In this document: piece by piece, positions 53,388 through 62,975 of the stretch
Layout of the letters: every line of letters starts with the position of its first letter
Numbering within the stretch: position 1 is the first letter of the stretch
NCBI GenBank assembly: GCA_029260375.1
Contig: JAJDDI010000068.1
Span: forward strand, 62,001 to 126,000
Source: Phycisphaerales bacterium
Lineage (GTDB): Bacteria > Planctomycetota > Phycisphaerae > Phycisphaerales > UBA1924
Reading direction: 5' to 3'
DNA: 64,000 bases
Translations under genes and position numbers: made by a program
The notes under the pieces: generated by a model
The model's input: the letters and a program-made list of their open reading frames with translations, nothing else
Databases searched by the model: none
Told to the model about the DNA's origin: nothing

Positions 53388-56300
53388 ATGCTATCCTGCC
53401 GAGCCCCATACACCCAGATGGCTTGTCGCGCGAACCTCTCTGTGCCGGTTCGAACTCTTGCGATCTTGGTCGCGATCATGTTCGGAGCCGAATCGGCGGT
53501 TGCTCAGCAAACCGATCCCGGCGTAACCTTCCGTCTCTACGAGGTCGCCGATGACCCGAACGAGATCCCGACGCTCGCGCCGGACCAGACTCCCAACGTG
53601 GATCAGCTGCGTGAGCACATCGACTACCAGTACGACGACTTCGCCGCCGTCTCGGCGCCATTCGTCACGCACGTCATCGCCAAGCTCCTGATCACCGCGC
53701 CCGGTGAGTACCGCTTCCGCCTCACCAGCGACGACGGTTCTCGACTCGCCATCGGCACTCAGGTCGTGCTACGCAACGACGGGCGCCACGCGTCGGTCTC
53801 ACTCACCAGCGATCCCCGCCGGCTCGAGGTCGGCGCCTACCCGCTCTTTGTCGAGCACTTCGACCATGTCGGCGACCGGGTACTCCGTCTCGAATGGCTT
53901 CCCCCCGGCGCCAGCGACTTCGCCCTCATTCCCACGGCGAACCTGCGCGCCAACCGAGATCTCACCCGCGTGACCTCGCCGGGCGTCAAACGAGTTGAGG
54001 GTGCGCGCCGCCCGGGCGACCGCACGCCCCTCCTCGACGTCCACCCCGGGTGGACCCTCTCCACCATCCGCCCGCCCGGTTACGAGCCCAAAGTCGGGGC
54101 CATGGCCTTCCTCCCCGACGGGCGACTGGTCATCGGCACGTTCGACCCCCTCCAGCGCGATGACCGAGAGCTCCCCGACATCGAGTCCAAGGAGCCCGAC
54201 GCCCTCTACGCGCTGGCCAACCTCGACGCCGACGATCCCACCCAGATCACCCGCACCCGAATCGCGAGCGACCTGTACGAGCCCACGGGCCTGTGTGTCG
54301 TGGAAGGCGTCCTCTACGTCGCCAACCGGCGCGGCGTCGAACGCCTCCTCGACACCGACGACGACGGCTTCTTCGAGACCCACCAGATCATCGGCCAAGG
54401 CTGGGAGGCCTGGAACTACCACCAGTTCGCCTTTGGCCTCCTCCACCGCGACGCCAAGCTCTACACCGCCCTCTCCACCGCCATGGCCCCGCCCGGCTGG
54501 GAGGGCATGAAGGAGAACGCCGGTCCTAACGGGCCGATGCGCGGCGGCATCGTCGAGATCGACATCGAAACCGGCGACACCCGCATGATCATCGGCGGCG
54601 TGCGCACGCCCAACGGCCTCGGCTTTACCGCCGACGGCGCCATGATCTACCTCGACAACCAAGGCACATGGATGCCCTGCAACCAACTCTCCGAGATCAT
54701 CCCCGGGCGTTTCTACGGGCATTATAACTGGACGAGCTTCGTCCCCAAACTCGCCCAGCGCTTCCCCAACGGCGGACACCCCAGCATGCTCTCGGACCGC
54801 CCACGCACGCCTGCGGCCGTCCTCATGCCACAAAACGAGGTCAGCAACTCGCCGACCCAGCCGCTTCTCATCGAGTCGGGTCCGTACGCAGGGCAGCTCC
54901 TGGTCGGCGAACTCACCGCCGGCGGCGTGCGACGCGTCATGCTCGAGCGCGTCAACGGGCAGCTCCAGGGCGCCCTCTTTCGTTTCACCCAGGGCCTCGA
55001 ATCTGGTGTCAACCGCATGGCCTGGGGACCCGACGGCTCGCTCTATATCGGCGGCATCGGCGCGGGCGGCAACTGGAGCTGGCGCGGCACGCAGTTCGGC
55101 CTCCAACGACTCACGCCCAATGGCCAGAGCGTCTTCGAGATGCACAGCGTCCACGCCACACCCGACGGCTTCCGTGTCACCTTTACCAAGCCGGTAGCTC
55201 GTGATTGGCTCGCGGATCCCGACAACTACGCCGTCAGCTCGTGGACCTACGAGCCGACTGGCGCCTACGGCGGACCCAAGATCGACCAGCGCCCGCACGC
55301 CGTCGCCTCCGCGGCGCCGACCCCCGACGGGCGCGAGGTCCGGCTCGTCGTGGACGGGCTCCAGGCTGGACGCTGCTATGCCCTCGTCACCGACCCCGCG
55401 AGCGCGGACGACGAAGCGATCTGGTCCACCGAGGCCTGGTACACGCTCAACGTCATCCCACGCCGCGAGCAGAGCAAGGCGTCTTCCATCGCGGGAAAGC
55501 CGATCAACCCCGTGAGCGTCGGCGTGGGCGTCCTCCCGCCGGTCGGCGCCGTCACGCTCATGGGGCGCACCACGTCCGCCACGATGCGGTTCGAAGGCAA
55601 ACCCTTCCCGCCCGAGTCGGTAACACAAGAGCAGATCATCGCGGGCCCAAACTTCATCGCCGTGGGGGAGAGCAGCGGCGACCTCGTCACCACCACCGAG
55701 TTCGCCGACGCGCGCATCCATGTGGAGTGGCTCAGCCCGCAGGGCGGCGCGGGACAGCTCGGCGGCAACAGCGGTGTCTATCTCCAGGGACGCTACGAGA
55801 TCCAGATCCTCAACACCCTCCCCGGCGACGAGCCACCGACCGACAACGAGGCCGGCGCCATCTACGGCGTCAAGCCCGCCGACACCAACGCCTCAGCCGG
55901 CCCCGGCGCCTGGCAGGCCTACGACATCTGGTTCCGTGCCCCGCGCTTCGATGGCGCCGTCAAGACCGAGGACGCCCGTGTCACCATCTACTGGAACGGG
56001 GTCCTCATCCACGATGATGTCAGCCTCCCGCACGCCACCGGCGCGCAGCAGGCCAACGCCGAGCAGCCCGCCGATGGCCTTGACGTTCAGATTGGCCCAT
56101 TGCGCCTTCAGGACCACGTCTCCGCGGCGGAAGGACCTGTCCGCTACCGAAACGTCTGGATGGCTCCGATCGAGAACACCCGATACGAACCCGGAGCCTG
56201 GACGGACCTGCTCGAGAACACCACCGACGACGGCTGGATGATCCGCGGCGGAAGCGCGACCTACCAGCGCGCCGACGGAAGCCTTACCGGCACGTCCACT

Positions 56301-56819
56301 CCCCATTCCCCCAACTCCTTCTACACAACCAGAAGCACCTACGCGGACTTCGAGCTCATCTACGAGGCCAAGGTCGATCCCCGTCTCAACTCCGGTGTTC
56401 AGATCCGGAGCCACGTCATCGGCGGTCTCGGCAACCGCGCCGGCGGGCTTCGCGGCTACCAGATCGAGATCGATCCCGCCGCCCGTTCATACTCCGCGGG
56501 GATCTACGACGAACAACGACGCGGCTGGCTGCACCCGTTGCACGCCGCCGAGTACGCCAGGCGAGCCTTCCGTCCAGGAGAATGGAACAGTTTCCGCGTC
56601 GAGGCGACTGGCCCCATTATCCGCACCTGGATCAATGGCGTTCCGGCCGCCGAGATCTTCGACGCGGCGACGCCCGAAGGGCACATCGGCTTCCAGGTCC
56701 ACGACGTCGGCGACCTCCAAGATCCGCTCCAAGTTCACTTCCGAAACGCGAAGATTCGGCGCCTGATTCCAGGCTCCCCCGGGTCGTTGAGGGGCGCATC
56801 GCCGCGCCACGATCGGTAA
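53388..56819 (+). CDS. Multidomain secreted protein: PA14, sugar-dehydrogenase-like propeller, two DUF1080 domains
   Basis: An 1143-residue exported protein. The ATG at 53388 has AAGGA upstream; the signal region is TLAILVAIMFGAESAVAQ. Residues about 65-195 form a PA14-like carbohydrate-binding domain (YDDFAAVSAPFVTHVIAKLL, YRFRLTSDDGSRLAIG). Residues 215-600 are a six-bladed propeller like PQQ-dependent sugar dehydrogenase/NHL proteins (YEPKVGAMAFLPDGRLVIGT, VRTPNGLGFTADGAMIYLDN). Two DUF1080 (3-keto-disaccharide hydrolase) domains follow, about 720-920 (GGNSGVYLQGRYEIQILNT) and 930-1125 (LNSGVQIRSHVIGGLGNRAG). DUF1080 enzymes split 3-keto-glycosides by elimination. This could act after the exported oxidoreductases at 4.8-8.4 kb make 3-keto sugars; that link is inference. 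Confidence 0.82.
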   Translation: MLSCRAPYTQMACRANLSVPVRTLAILVAIMFGAESAVAQQTDPGVTFRLYEVADDPNEIPTLAPDQTPNVDQLREHIDYQYDDFAAVSAPFVTHVIAKLLITAPGEYRFRLTSDDGSRLAIGTQVVLRNDGRHASVSLTSDPRRLEVGAYPLFVEHFDHVGDRVLRLEWLPPGASDFALIPTANLRANRDLTRVTSPGVKRVEGARRPGDRTPLLDVHPGWTLSTIRPPGYEPKVGAMAFLPDGRLVIGTFDPLQRDDRELPDIESKEPDALYALANLDADDPTQITRTRIASDLYEPTGLCVVEGVLYVANRRGVERLLDTDDDGFFETHQIIGQGWEAWNYHQFAFGLLHRDAKLYTALSTAMAPPGWEGMKENAGPNGPMRGGIVEIDIETGDTRMIIGGVRTPNGLGFTADGAMIYLDNQGTWMPCNQLSEIIPGRFYGHYNWTSFVPKLAQRFPNGGHPSMLSDRPRTPAAVLMPQNEVSNSPTQPLLIESGPYAGQLLVGELTAGGVRRVMLERVNGQLQGALFRFTQGLESGVNRMAWGPDGSLYIGGIGAGGNWSWRGTQFGLQRLTPNGQSVFEMHSVHATPDGFRVTFTKPVARDWLADPDNYAVSSWTYEPTGAYGGPKIDQRPHAVASAAPTPDGREVRLVVDGLQAGRCYALVTDPASADDEAIWSTEAWYTLNVIPRREQSKASSIAGKPINPVSVGVGVLPPVGAVTLMGRTTSATMRFEGKPFPPESVTQEQIIAGPNFIAVGESSGDLVTTTEFADARIHVEWLSPQGGAGQLGGNSGVYLQGRYEIQILNTLPGDEPPTDNEAGAIYGVKPADTNASAGPGAWQAYDIWFRAPRFDGAVKTEDARVTIYWNGVLIHDDVSLPHATGAQQANAEQPADGLDVQIGPLRLQDHVSAAEGPVRYRNVWMAPIENTRYEPGAWTDLLENTTDDGWMIRGGSATYQRADGSLTGTSTPHSPNSFYTTRSTYADFELIYEAKVDPRLNSGVQIRSHVIGGLGNRAGGLRGYQIEIDPAARSYSAGIYDEQRRGWLHPLHAAEYARRAFRPGEWNSFRVEATGPIIRTWINGVPAAEIFDAATPEGHIGFQVHDVGDLQDPLQVHFRNAKIRRLIPGSPGSLRGASPRHDR

Positions 56820-56928
56820 CAGCCTATGCCTTCGGCTCATAAAGTCTGGGAGATGATTGGCGGGTTGCGGAGCCCGCCAGTTCTCCATTGGCGGTACAGC
56901 TTGCACCTCTCATGACGAGAAGAGAACC

Positions 56929-58137
56929 ATGCCACCTTTCTATGTGCAACGTCGATTCGCTGAAACTGGCGCAGCCCTGCTCTGTGCGTTTTTTGTCGTG
57001 GGGTGCAGCACAGACGCGCGTGAGCCGCCGGCCCCGCCTCCGCCAGAGGTGACCGTCGCGCCCGTGCATACACGCCGGGTGCAGGAGTGGGACGAGTACA
57101 CCGGGCGTCTTCGCGCTGTCGAAACCGTCGAGATCCGACCCCGGGTGAGCGGGTACCTCCAGACGGTCAACTTCACGGACGGACAGACGGTCAAGCAGGG
57201 CGACCTGCTGTTTGTGATCGATCCGCGCCCGTACCAGGCGGTCCTCAACGCCACCAAGGCCGACTTGGCGCGCGCGGAGGTCTCGCTCGCTCTGGCCATC
57301 AATGACATGGAGCGGGCCGATCAGCTCCTCGCGAACAGGGCGATCTCTGCCGAGGAATATGACACACGAAGCAAGCAGGTCCAGCAAGCCGAGGCGAGCG
57401 TGCAGGAGACGAAAGCCAAGGTCGACTCCGCCGAGCTCGACGTCGAGTTTACCCAGGTTCGGTCCCCGATCGACGGACGAATGAGCAGAAGCCTCGTCGA
57501 CATCGGCAACCTGATCAGCGGCGGCTTCGAGGGCTCGACGCGTCTCGCGACCGTGGTGTCGATGGATCCAATCCACGCCTACTTCACCGCGAGCGAGCAA
57601 GAGTACCTCCGGTACACACGCCTCGCCAGCTCCGGGAACCGCCCGAGCTCACGCGATACCGCCAACCCCGTCGAGATGAGGCTGATCGATGAGACCGGTT
57701 TTCCACATCGCGGCGTGATGGACTACGTCGACAACCAGATCGACCCGTCCACCGGCACGATGCAGGGGAGAGCGATCTTTGACAATCCCGACCACGAGCT
57801 GATCCCCGGGCTCTTTGTGACGGTACGCCTGCTCGGCGCGGGCGCCTACGACGCCGTGCTCATCCCCGATCAGGCGATCGGCAAGGATCAATCGAACACC
57901 TTCGTCGTGGTCGTCGATGACGCGGGGATCGCAACCGACCGGTCGGTCACGCTCGGGCCCATCGTCGACGGGCTCCGGGTCGTCCGCACGGGTCTCAGCA
58001 GCGGGGAGAGCGTTGTCATCGAAGGACTCCAGCGGGTGCGGTCGGGGGCCCCGGTCACCCCGGATAGAGTTGATCTTGACGCGTGGCTCACCCGGTTCGA
58101 TCCCCCCGCGTCCCAGCCCGCCAAGGGCGACGAATGA
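56929..58137 (+). CDS. RND efflux periplasmic adaptor (lipoprotein)
   Basis: A 402-residue MexA/AcrA-type membrane-fusion protein. The ATG at 56929 leads into a lipoprotein signal (AALLCAFFVVGC). Lipoyl halves are VSGYLQTVNFTDGQTVKQGD and VRSPIDGRMSRSLVDIGNLI, with a helical hairpin between them (RADQLLANRAISAEEYDTRS), and beta-barrel plus membrane-proximal domains follow. Its stop overlaps the start of the RND pump (ATGA). No TolC-type channel gene lies next to the pair. Confidence 0.92.
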   Translation: MPPFYVQRRFAETGAALLCAFFVVGCSTDAREPPAPPPPEVTVAPVHTRRVQEWDEYTGRLRAVETVEIRPRVSGYLQTVNFTDGQTVKQGDLLFVIDPRPYQAVLNATKADLARAEVSLALAINDMERADQLLANRAISAEEYDTRSKQVQQAEASVQETKAKVDSAELDVEFTQVRSPIDGRMSRSLVDIGNLISGGFEGSTRLATVVSMDPIHAYFTASEQEYLRYTRLASSGNRPSSRDTANPVEMRLIDETGFPHRGVMDYVDNQIDPSTGTMQGRAIFDNPDHELIPGLFVTVRLLGAGAYDAVLIPDQAIGKDQSNTFVVVVDDAGIATDRSVTLGPIVDGLRVVRTGLSSGESVVIEGLQRVRSGAPVTPDRVDLDAWLTRFDPPASQPAKGDE

Positions 58138-61100
58138 ACTTTTCCCTCTTCTTCATCGATCGCCCGCGTTTCGCCATCGTTATCTCGGTCGTGGTGCTTC
58201 TCGTCGGGGCCCTGAGCTACCTCGGGCTGCCCGTGGCGCAGTTCCCAGAGGTCGCGCCCCCGACGATCATCGTCAACGCCGCGTATCCGGGCGCCGACGC
58301 GGCGACCGTCGCCGACACCGTTGCCACCCCGCTTGAGCAGGAGATCAACGGCGTCGAGGACATGCTCTACATGGCCTCGCAGTCCACCGGCGATGGCTCG
58401 ATGCAGCTCACGGTGACCTTCAAGTCGGGCACGGATCTCGACCGGGCCCAGGTGCTCGTCCAGAACCGCGTCGCCATCGCTGAGCCACGCCTCCCCGAGG
58501 AGGTTCGCCGCCTCGGGGTCACGACCAACAAGAGCTCGCCGGACCTGCTCATGGTGGTCCACCTTGTCTCCACCGACGACTCGAGGGACCAGCTGTACAT
58601 CAGCAACTATGCGTTCCTGCAGATCCGGGACGTCATCTCGCGCATCGACGGCGTCGGCCAGGTCCGCTTCTTCGGCGCTCGCGAGTACAGCATGCGCGTC
58701 TGGCTCGATCCCGACCGCTTGGCCGGCTTCGGGATGACCGCCGGCGACGTCTTGAAGGCACTCCGCGCCCAGAACGTCCAGGTCGTTGCGGGCGCCCTGG
58801 GCCAGCCGCCCATCCCGAGCGGGCAGGCGTTTCAGATCTCGGTCAACGCTCAGGGGCGATTCGCCAACGCAGAGCAGTTCGGAGACGTCGTCGTCAAGAC
58901 CGGCGAAGACGGGCGGCTCCTGCGCGTACGCGACATCGGGCGGGTCGAGCTCGGCGCCCGCGAGTACACCACGAACAGCTACCTCAACGGCAAGCCCGCC
59001 GTCGCCATGGTACTTTTCCAGCGCCCCGGCGCCAACGCAATCACCACGACCAAGTCGGTCATCGGCACGATGGATGAGCTGGCGAAGGACTTCCCGGACG
59101 GTTTCGAGCACCGCATCGTCTACAACCCGACCAAGTTCATCGAGGAGTCGGTCGCCGCGGTGATCCAAACGCTCTTCGAGGCGGTCCTCCTCGTCGTGCT
59201 GGTCATTGTGATCTTCCTCCAGAGCTGGAGGGCCGCGATCATCCCCCTCGCCGCGATCCCCGTCTCGCTCGTCGGGACCTTCGCGATCATGGGCCCGCTC
59301 GGGTTCTCGCTCAACAACCTCTCGCTCTTCGGCCTGGTTCTGGCTATCGGCATCGTGGTCGACGACGCCATCGTTGTGGTCGAGAACGTGCAGCGGAACA
59401 TTGAGGAGGGTCTCGCCCCCCGTGCCGCCGCCCGCAAGGCGATGGGGGAGGTCTCGGGACCAATCATCGCCATGTCGCTTGTGCTTGTCGCGGTGTTCGT
59501 GCCCACCGCGTTCATCAGCGGCATCTCAGGGCAGTTTTACCGCCAGTTCGCCCTGACCATCGCCGGGGCGACCATGATCTCGATGATCAACTCTCTCACG
59601 CTCAGCCCCGCGCTGTGCGCGATCCTGCTCAAGGAAAGAGCCGAGAGAAAGGGATTCGTCGCCAAGGCCTGGTGGGTGCTCACCGGCTGGTTCTTCTGGC
59701 TGTTCAACAAGACCTTCGACAAGTCATCGGTCGTCTACGCGGCCGCCGTCAGACGCTTGGTTCGTATGTCGGCAGTCGCCCTTGCCGTCTACGTGGGGCT
59801 CCTCGGGCTCACCGGCTTCATGTTCAACACGGTCCCGGGCGGGTTCATCCCTGAGCAGGACCAGGGCTACCTCATCGTCGCGATCCAGCTTCCCGAGGGC
59901 GCCTCCCTCGAGCGCACGGACCGAGTCGTCCGGCAGGTCTCGCAGATCGTCATGGACACCCCCGGCATCTATGGCGCCGTGGGGTTCGCCGGGTTCTCCG
60001 GGGCGACCCGAACCAACGCGCCCAACGCCGCAGCCGTCTTCACGCCCCTCGAGCCGTTCGAGGATCGCGTCAAGCGGGGGCTCTCGTCGTTCTCCATCCT
60101 CGCGGATCTCCAGCAACGGCTCGGGGCCGTCCGGGACGCGGGCGCCTTCGTCATCAACCCGCCGGCTGTCCGAGGGATCGGCACTGGCAGCGGGTTCCGC
60201 ATGCAGGTTCAGGACCGCGCCGGGCGGGGCTTCGAGATGCTGCAGGCGACGATTGAGGAGGTCGTCGGCTCCGCACGCGCCGATGCCGAGATCGTCGGCG
60301 CCTTCTCCACGTTCCGCGCGGACACACCACAGCTATTTGTGGACATCGACCGGACCAAGGCGCAGATGCTGGGCGTCCCTGTCGAGAACATCTTTGAAGC
60401 GTTGGGCGTCTACCTCGGATCCGCGTACGTCAATGACTTCAGCCTCCTCGGGCGAACGTACCGTGTCACCGCCCAGGCGGACCCCGGATCCCGGGTCTCG
60501 CCCGAGGACATCCTCGCCCTGCGAACGCGTAACGAAGAGGGGGGCATGGTCCCTCTCGGGTCCGTTGTGACCCTGCGAGACATCTCAGCCCCCAACCGGG
60601 TGATGCGGTACAACATGTTCCCATCGGCAAGCATCGACGGGCGAGGCGCCCCCGGCGTGAGCTCGGGCGAAGCCATCCAGCGAATGGAACAGATCGCCCA
60701 ATACACCCTCCCCCGCGGCATGTCCTACGAGTGGACCGACCTCGCCTATCAGCAGAAGCTCGAGGGCAACACCGCGATTTATATCTTCCCCCTCGCGGTC
60801 CTCTTTGTTTTCCTTCTGCTCGCGGCCCAGTACGAGAGCTGGTCCCTGCCCTTGGCGATCATCCTCATCGTCCCCATGTCCCTGCTCTGCGCGATCGTGG
60901 GGGTCTGGTTCCGGGGCATGGATAACAACATTCTCACCCAGATCGGTTTCGTCGTGCTTGTCGCCCTTGCGACCAAGAACGCGATCCTCATCGTCGAGTT
61001 CGCCAAGGTCCAGGAAGAAGAGGGCAAGGACCGATTTGCCGCTGTCGTCGAGGCCTGCCGCCTCCGCCTGCGTCCGATCCTCATGACCGCCTTCGCCTTC

Positions 61101-61286
61101 ATTCTCGGCGTGGTCCCCCTCGTGATTGCCACCGGGCCCGCCGCCGAGATGCGTCGGTCCCTCGGTACCACGGTCTTCAGCGGAATGCTCGGTGTCACGT
61201 TCTTCGGCCTCTTCTTAACGCCTGTCTTCTACGTGGTCATCCGAGGCGTGGTCACTCGGAACCGGCGGAATAAGCCCGCGACATAA
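58134..61286 (+). CDS. RND multidrug efflux pump (AcrB/MexB type)
   Basis: A 1050-residue inner-membrane pump of the HAE1 class. MNFSLFFIDRPRFAIVISVV is the usual first helix. The proton-relay aspartates sit in GIVVDDAIVVVENVQRN, and the matching lysine in ATKNAILIVEFAK. Twelve transmembrane helices and two large periplasmic loops are present. ATGA overlap with the adaptor gene fixes the start. It exports hydrophobic compounds from the periplasm with an adaptor and an outer-membrane factor encoded elsewhere. No regulator is adjacent. Confidence 0.95.
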   Translation: MNFSLFFIDRPRFAIVISVVVLLVGALSYLGLPVAQFPEVAPPTIIVNAAYPGADAATVADTVATPLEQEINGVEDMLYMASQSTGDGSMQLTVTFKSGTDLDRAQVLVQNRVAIAEPRLPEEVRRLGVTTNKSSPDLLMVVHLVSTDDSRDQLYISNYAFLQIRDVISRIDGVGQVRFFGAREYSMRVWLDPDRLAGFGMTAGDVLKALRAQNVQVVAGALGQPPIPSGQAFQISVNAQGRFANAEQFGDVVVKTGEDGRLLRVRDIGRVELGAREYTTNSYLNGKPAVAMVLFQRPGANAITTTKSVIGTMDELAKDFPDGFEHRIVYNPTKFIEESVAAVIQTLFEAVLLVVLVIVIFLQSWRAAIIPLAAIPVSLVGTFAIMGPLGFSLNNLSLFGLVLAIGIVVDDAIVVVENVQRNIEEGLAPRAAARKAMGEVSGPIIAMSLVLVAVFVPTAFISGISGQFYRQFALTIAGATMISMINSLTLSPALCAILLKERAERKGFVAKAWWVLTGWFFWLFNKTFDKSSVVYAAAVRRLVRMSAVALAVYVGLLGLTGFMFNTVPGGFIPEQDQGYLIVAIQLPEGASLERTDRVVRQVSQIVMDTPGIYGAVGFAGFSGATRTNAPNAAAVFTPLEPFEDRVKRGLSSFSILADLQQRLGAVRDAGAFVINPPAVRGIGTGSGFRMQVQDRAGRGFEMLQATIEEVVGSARADAEIVGAFSTFRADTPQLFVDIDRTKAQMLGVPVENIFEALGVYLGSAYVNDFSLLGRTYRVTAQADPGSRVSPEDILALRTRNEEGGMVPLGSVVTLRDISAPNRVMRYNMFPSASIDGRGAPGVSSGEAIQRMEQIAQYTLPRGMSYEWTDLAYQQKLEGNTAIYIFPLAVLFVFLLLAAQYESWSLPLAIILIVPMSLLCAIVGVWFRGMDNNILTQIGFVVLVALATKNAILIVEFAKVQEEEGKDRFAAVVEACRLRLRPILMTAFAFILGVVPLVIATGPAAEMRRSLGTTVFSGMLGVTFFGLFLTPVFYVVIRGVVTRNRRNKPAT

Positions 61287-61606
61287 CCGCCGTCAGAGCA
61301 ATATTCGCCGCCAAGGGTGTCCGCAGAGCAAACAGAGCTCAGGAGTACCGGCCGACGAGGTTCTGGCCGCATCCACTTGAAGCGCCGGTGTGCCGGCGCC
61401 CTGGCGCTTTCTGGCGAGCCAGTTTCCTTCATGACCCGGTGCGCCCCGACGCACTCCGAGCGAGTCTCAAGTGTCCTCGGCGCTCGCGAGCGATCAGCTC
61501 TCTGAACTGGGCGCGCTTACGACGCGTTCGGCTTCGGGCCCGATGATCTTCAGAAGTTTGCCCTACGGCGCACCCAGCGGTCGGTTGGGAGTGAATGCGA
61601 AGAGGT
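61287..61606. other. Gap after the RND operon
   Basis: About 320 bases without a supportable gene. A 7-bp hairpin (GCGCCGG / CCGGCGC, 61382-61399, 4-base loop) about 95 bases after the pump stop may serve as a weak terminator. Confidence 0.4.
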
Positions 61607-61915
61607 TCAGATGTCGCCGGATGCGGGGTCGCTCGGCGAAGACGATGGCTCAGTCAGGACCACCGCAATCGGAACACTATGAAGTGTGAGTAACGCGGCG
61701 ACGTGAGGGTGCGTTCGGAGATATCCGGGCTCCCGGGAGCAGTCGAAATCACGGCATCCGCGGGGCCGGGTTTCATAAATACGACAGCGCCCCTGATCAG
61801 TTACATGTGGGCAGCGATTGTCTTCAAACGGAAGGACAGAGCCATCATCGAGGAGAACTCCCCGATGGCCGGTGCAGCAGGTACCCTCGCAGTCAACGCA
61901 CGGCAGTACTACCAC
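61607..61915 (-). CDS. YkgJ-like cysteine-cluster protein (putative Zn/Fe-binding)
   Basis: A 102-residue protein with the CxxCxxxCC-type cluster VDCEGTCC, followed by NRCPHVTDQGRCRIYETRPR and GCRDFDCS, the pattern of PF03692 (putative zinc- or iron-chelating domain). The start is a GTG (61915) without a clear ribosome site, and it overlaps the end of the upstream remnant frame by 7 bases. Usual members are 100-150 residues, so it looks complete. The role is unknown; metal binding is predicted from the eight or so cysteines. Confidence 0.65.
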   Translation of the reverse strand: MVVLPCVDCEGTCCTGHRGVLLDDGSVLPFEDNRCPHVTDQGRCRIYETRPRGCRDFDCSREPGYLRTHPHVAALLTLHSVPIAVVLTEPSSSPSDPASGDI

Positions 61916-62103
61916 AATCGCCGCACGAACTCGGCGGCGATCGGCGTATGAGGCCTGATTGATTCAGGAATGGGTGCGGCGTGACCTTCGATCACAGAGT
62001 CTATCAGGGGCTTTCCGCTCGCGAGTGGGATCACCCCGAAATCCCGGGCATGCCCCATGTTCATGACATACTCCATTTCGCTGTCAACAACGGTCAGACC
62101 CAT
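61909..62103 (-). pseudogene. C-terminal fragment of a serine-hydrolase-like gene
   Basis: A 64-codon leftward frame (MGLTVVDSEMEYVMNMGHAR, then PLIDSVIEGHA and IAAEFVRRLW) recalls the end of class C beta-lactamase-like esterases, in which a D-x-x-x-x-x-YVMN-x-M motif lies near the C-terminus. The catalytic SxxK and YxN parts are absent upstream. It is probably the remnant of a deleted gene; low confidence. Confidence 0.3.
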
Positions 62104-62281
62104 ATGACCGGCCGAACTCCCCTGGGCTGCCCCCTCTAACCCGGCCCGGTTCGAGTGTTGGCCTCGGGCGTCGAGTTCCTGAGCAGCATCGTTCTTTGGG
62201 AGATACGCCGAGCCGGTGGCGCGGAAGAACGCGGCAAACCGCCGCAAATCGGTCTGCGCCAGCAAACACTCGGCCATCGGC

Positions 62282-62310
62282 TTGACTTTCGCCTAGGGGC
62301 CGCCGATAGT
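62282..62310 (+). promoter_or_regulatory. Promoter of the Rrf2 gene
   Basis: TTGACT (62282-62287), a 17-base spacer and GATAGT (62305-62310), 43 bases upstream of the TTG start. Confidence 0.5.
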
Positions 62311-62352
62311 GTCCTTGTGAGTCTACATAAAAAGCCACCAACACCCAATGCC

Positions 62353-62850
62353 TTGGTCTCACAGACTTCTGAGTACGCGTTGAGGGCGGTTATCCATCTC
62401 GCACAGTTGCCCGCCGGCACACCAGCCGCCGCGATCGGCGTCGCCGAGGCCATCCGGGTGCCCGTGGGGTATCTTCAAAAGATTCTCCGCATGCTCGCGC
62501 GTGCGGGCATTCTCGACGCGCAGCGAGGCGCCGGTGGGGGATTCTCTCTCGCGAAGGTCGCCTCGGCGATCAGCGTGCTCGATGTGCTCCAAGCGACCGA
62601 TAGCGATGTTTCCCGCATCGAGCGCTGCCCACTCGGCATACCGGGACACACGCGCCTCTGCTCACTCCACAGGCTCCTTGACGATCAGATCGCGGAGATT
62701 CGGCAGACCTTTGCGACCACTTCGATTGCCGACTTGCTCGCCGATCAGGATGTCAGCTCGGGTCTCTGCTCGCCCGCCGGGGTCCAGGACTTGAAGGTCC
62801 GCCGATCCACCACAGACGCCCGCAGGCCATCCAAGAGAGAACCAACGTAG
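62353..62850 (+). CDS. Rrf2-family transcriptional regulator (NsrR-like)
   Basis: A 165-residue regulator. The best start is TTG at 62353, which gives the family N-terminus LVSQTSEYALRAVIHLAQLP; the longer open frame upstream crosses the predicted promoter. The winged helix includes AAIGVAEAIRVPVGYLQKIL and RMLARAGILDAQRGAGGGF. The ERCPLGIPGHTRLCSLH segment holds two of the three cysteines that bind iron-sulfur in NsrR/IscR, so cluster binding is uncertain. It sits upstream of a cytochrome and a nos-type gene, fitting a nitric-oxide or redox sensor. Confidence 0.82.
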   Translation: MVSQTSEYALRAVIHLAQLPAGTPAAAIGVAEAIRVPVGYLQKILRMLARAGILDAQRGAGGGFSLAKVASAISVLDVLQATDSDVSRIERCPLGIPGHTRLCSLHRLLDDQIAEIRQTFATTSIADLLADQDVSSGLCSPAGVQDLKVRRSTTDARRPSKREPT

Positions 62851-62975
62851 TTCCGTCTGGTCCGATGGGCAGGAGTTGTATTTTGCGGCCAAAGTGGACA
62901 TGTAGAGACACAACGATACGATGAGATGGAGCATGCCTCGGCCCTCCCTCTCCCCGTCCTCCCAGGAGCACCCGA

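Noticed and set aside
53799-55721. 640-codon leftward open frame
   Set aside because: Antisense to the DUF1080 protein; Val/Gly/Asp-rich shadow frame.
62155-62352. N-terminal extension of the Rrf2 protein
   Set aside because: The family N-terminus starts at 62353 and the extension spans a predicted promoter.
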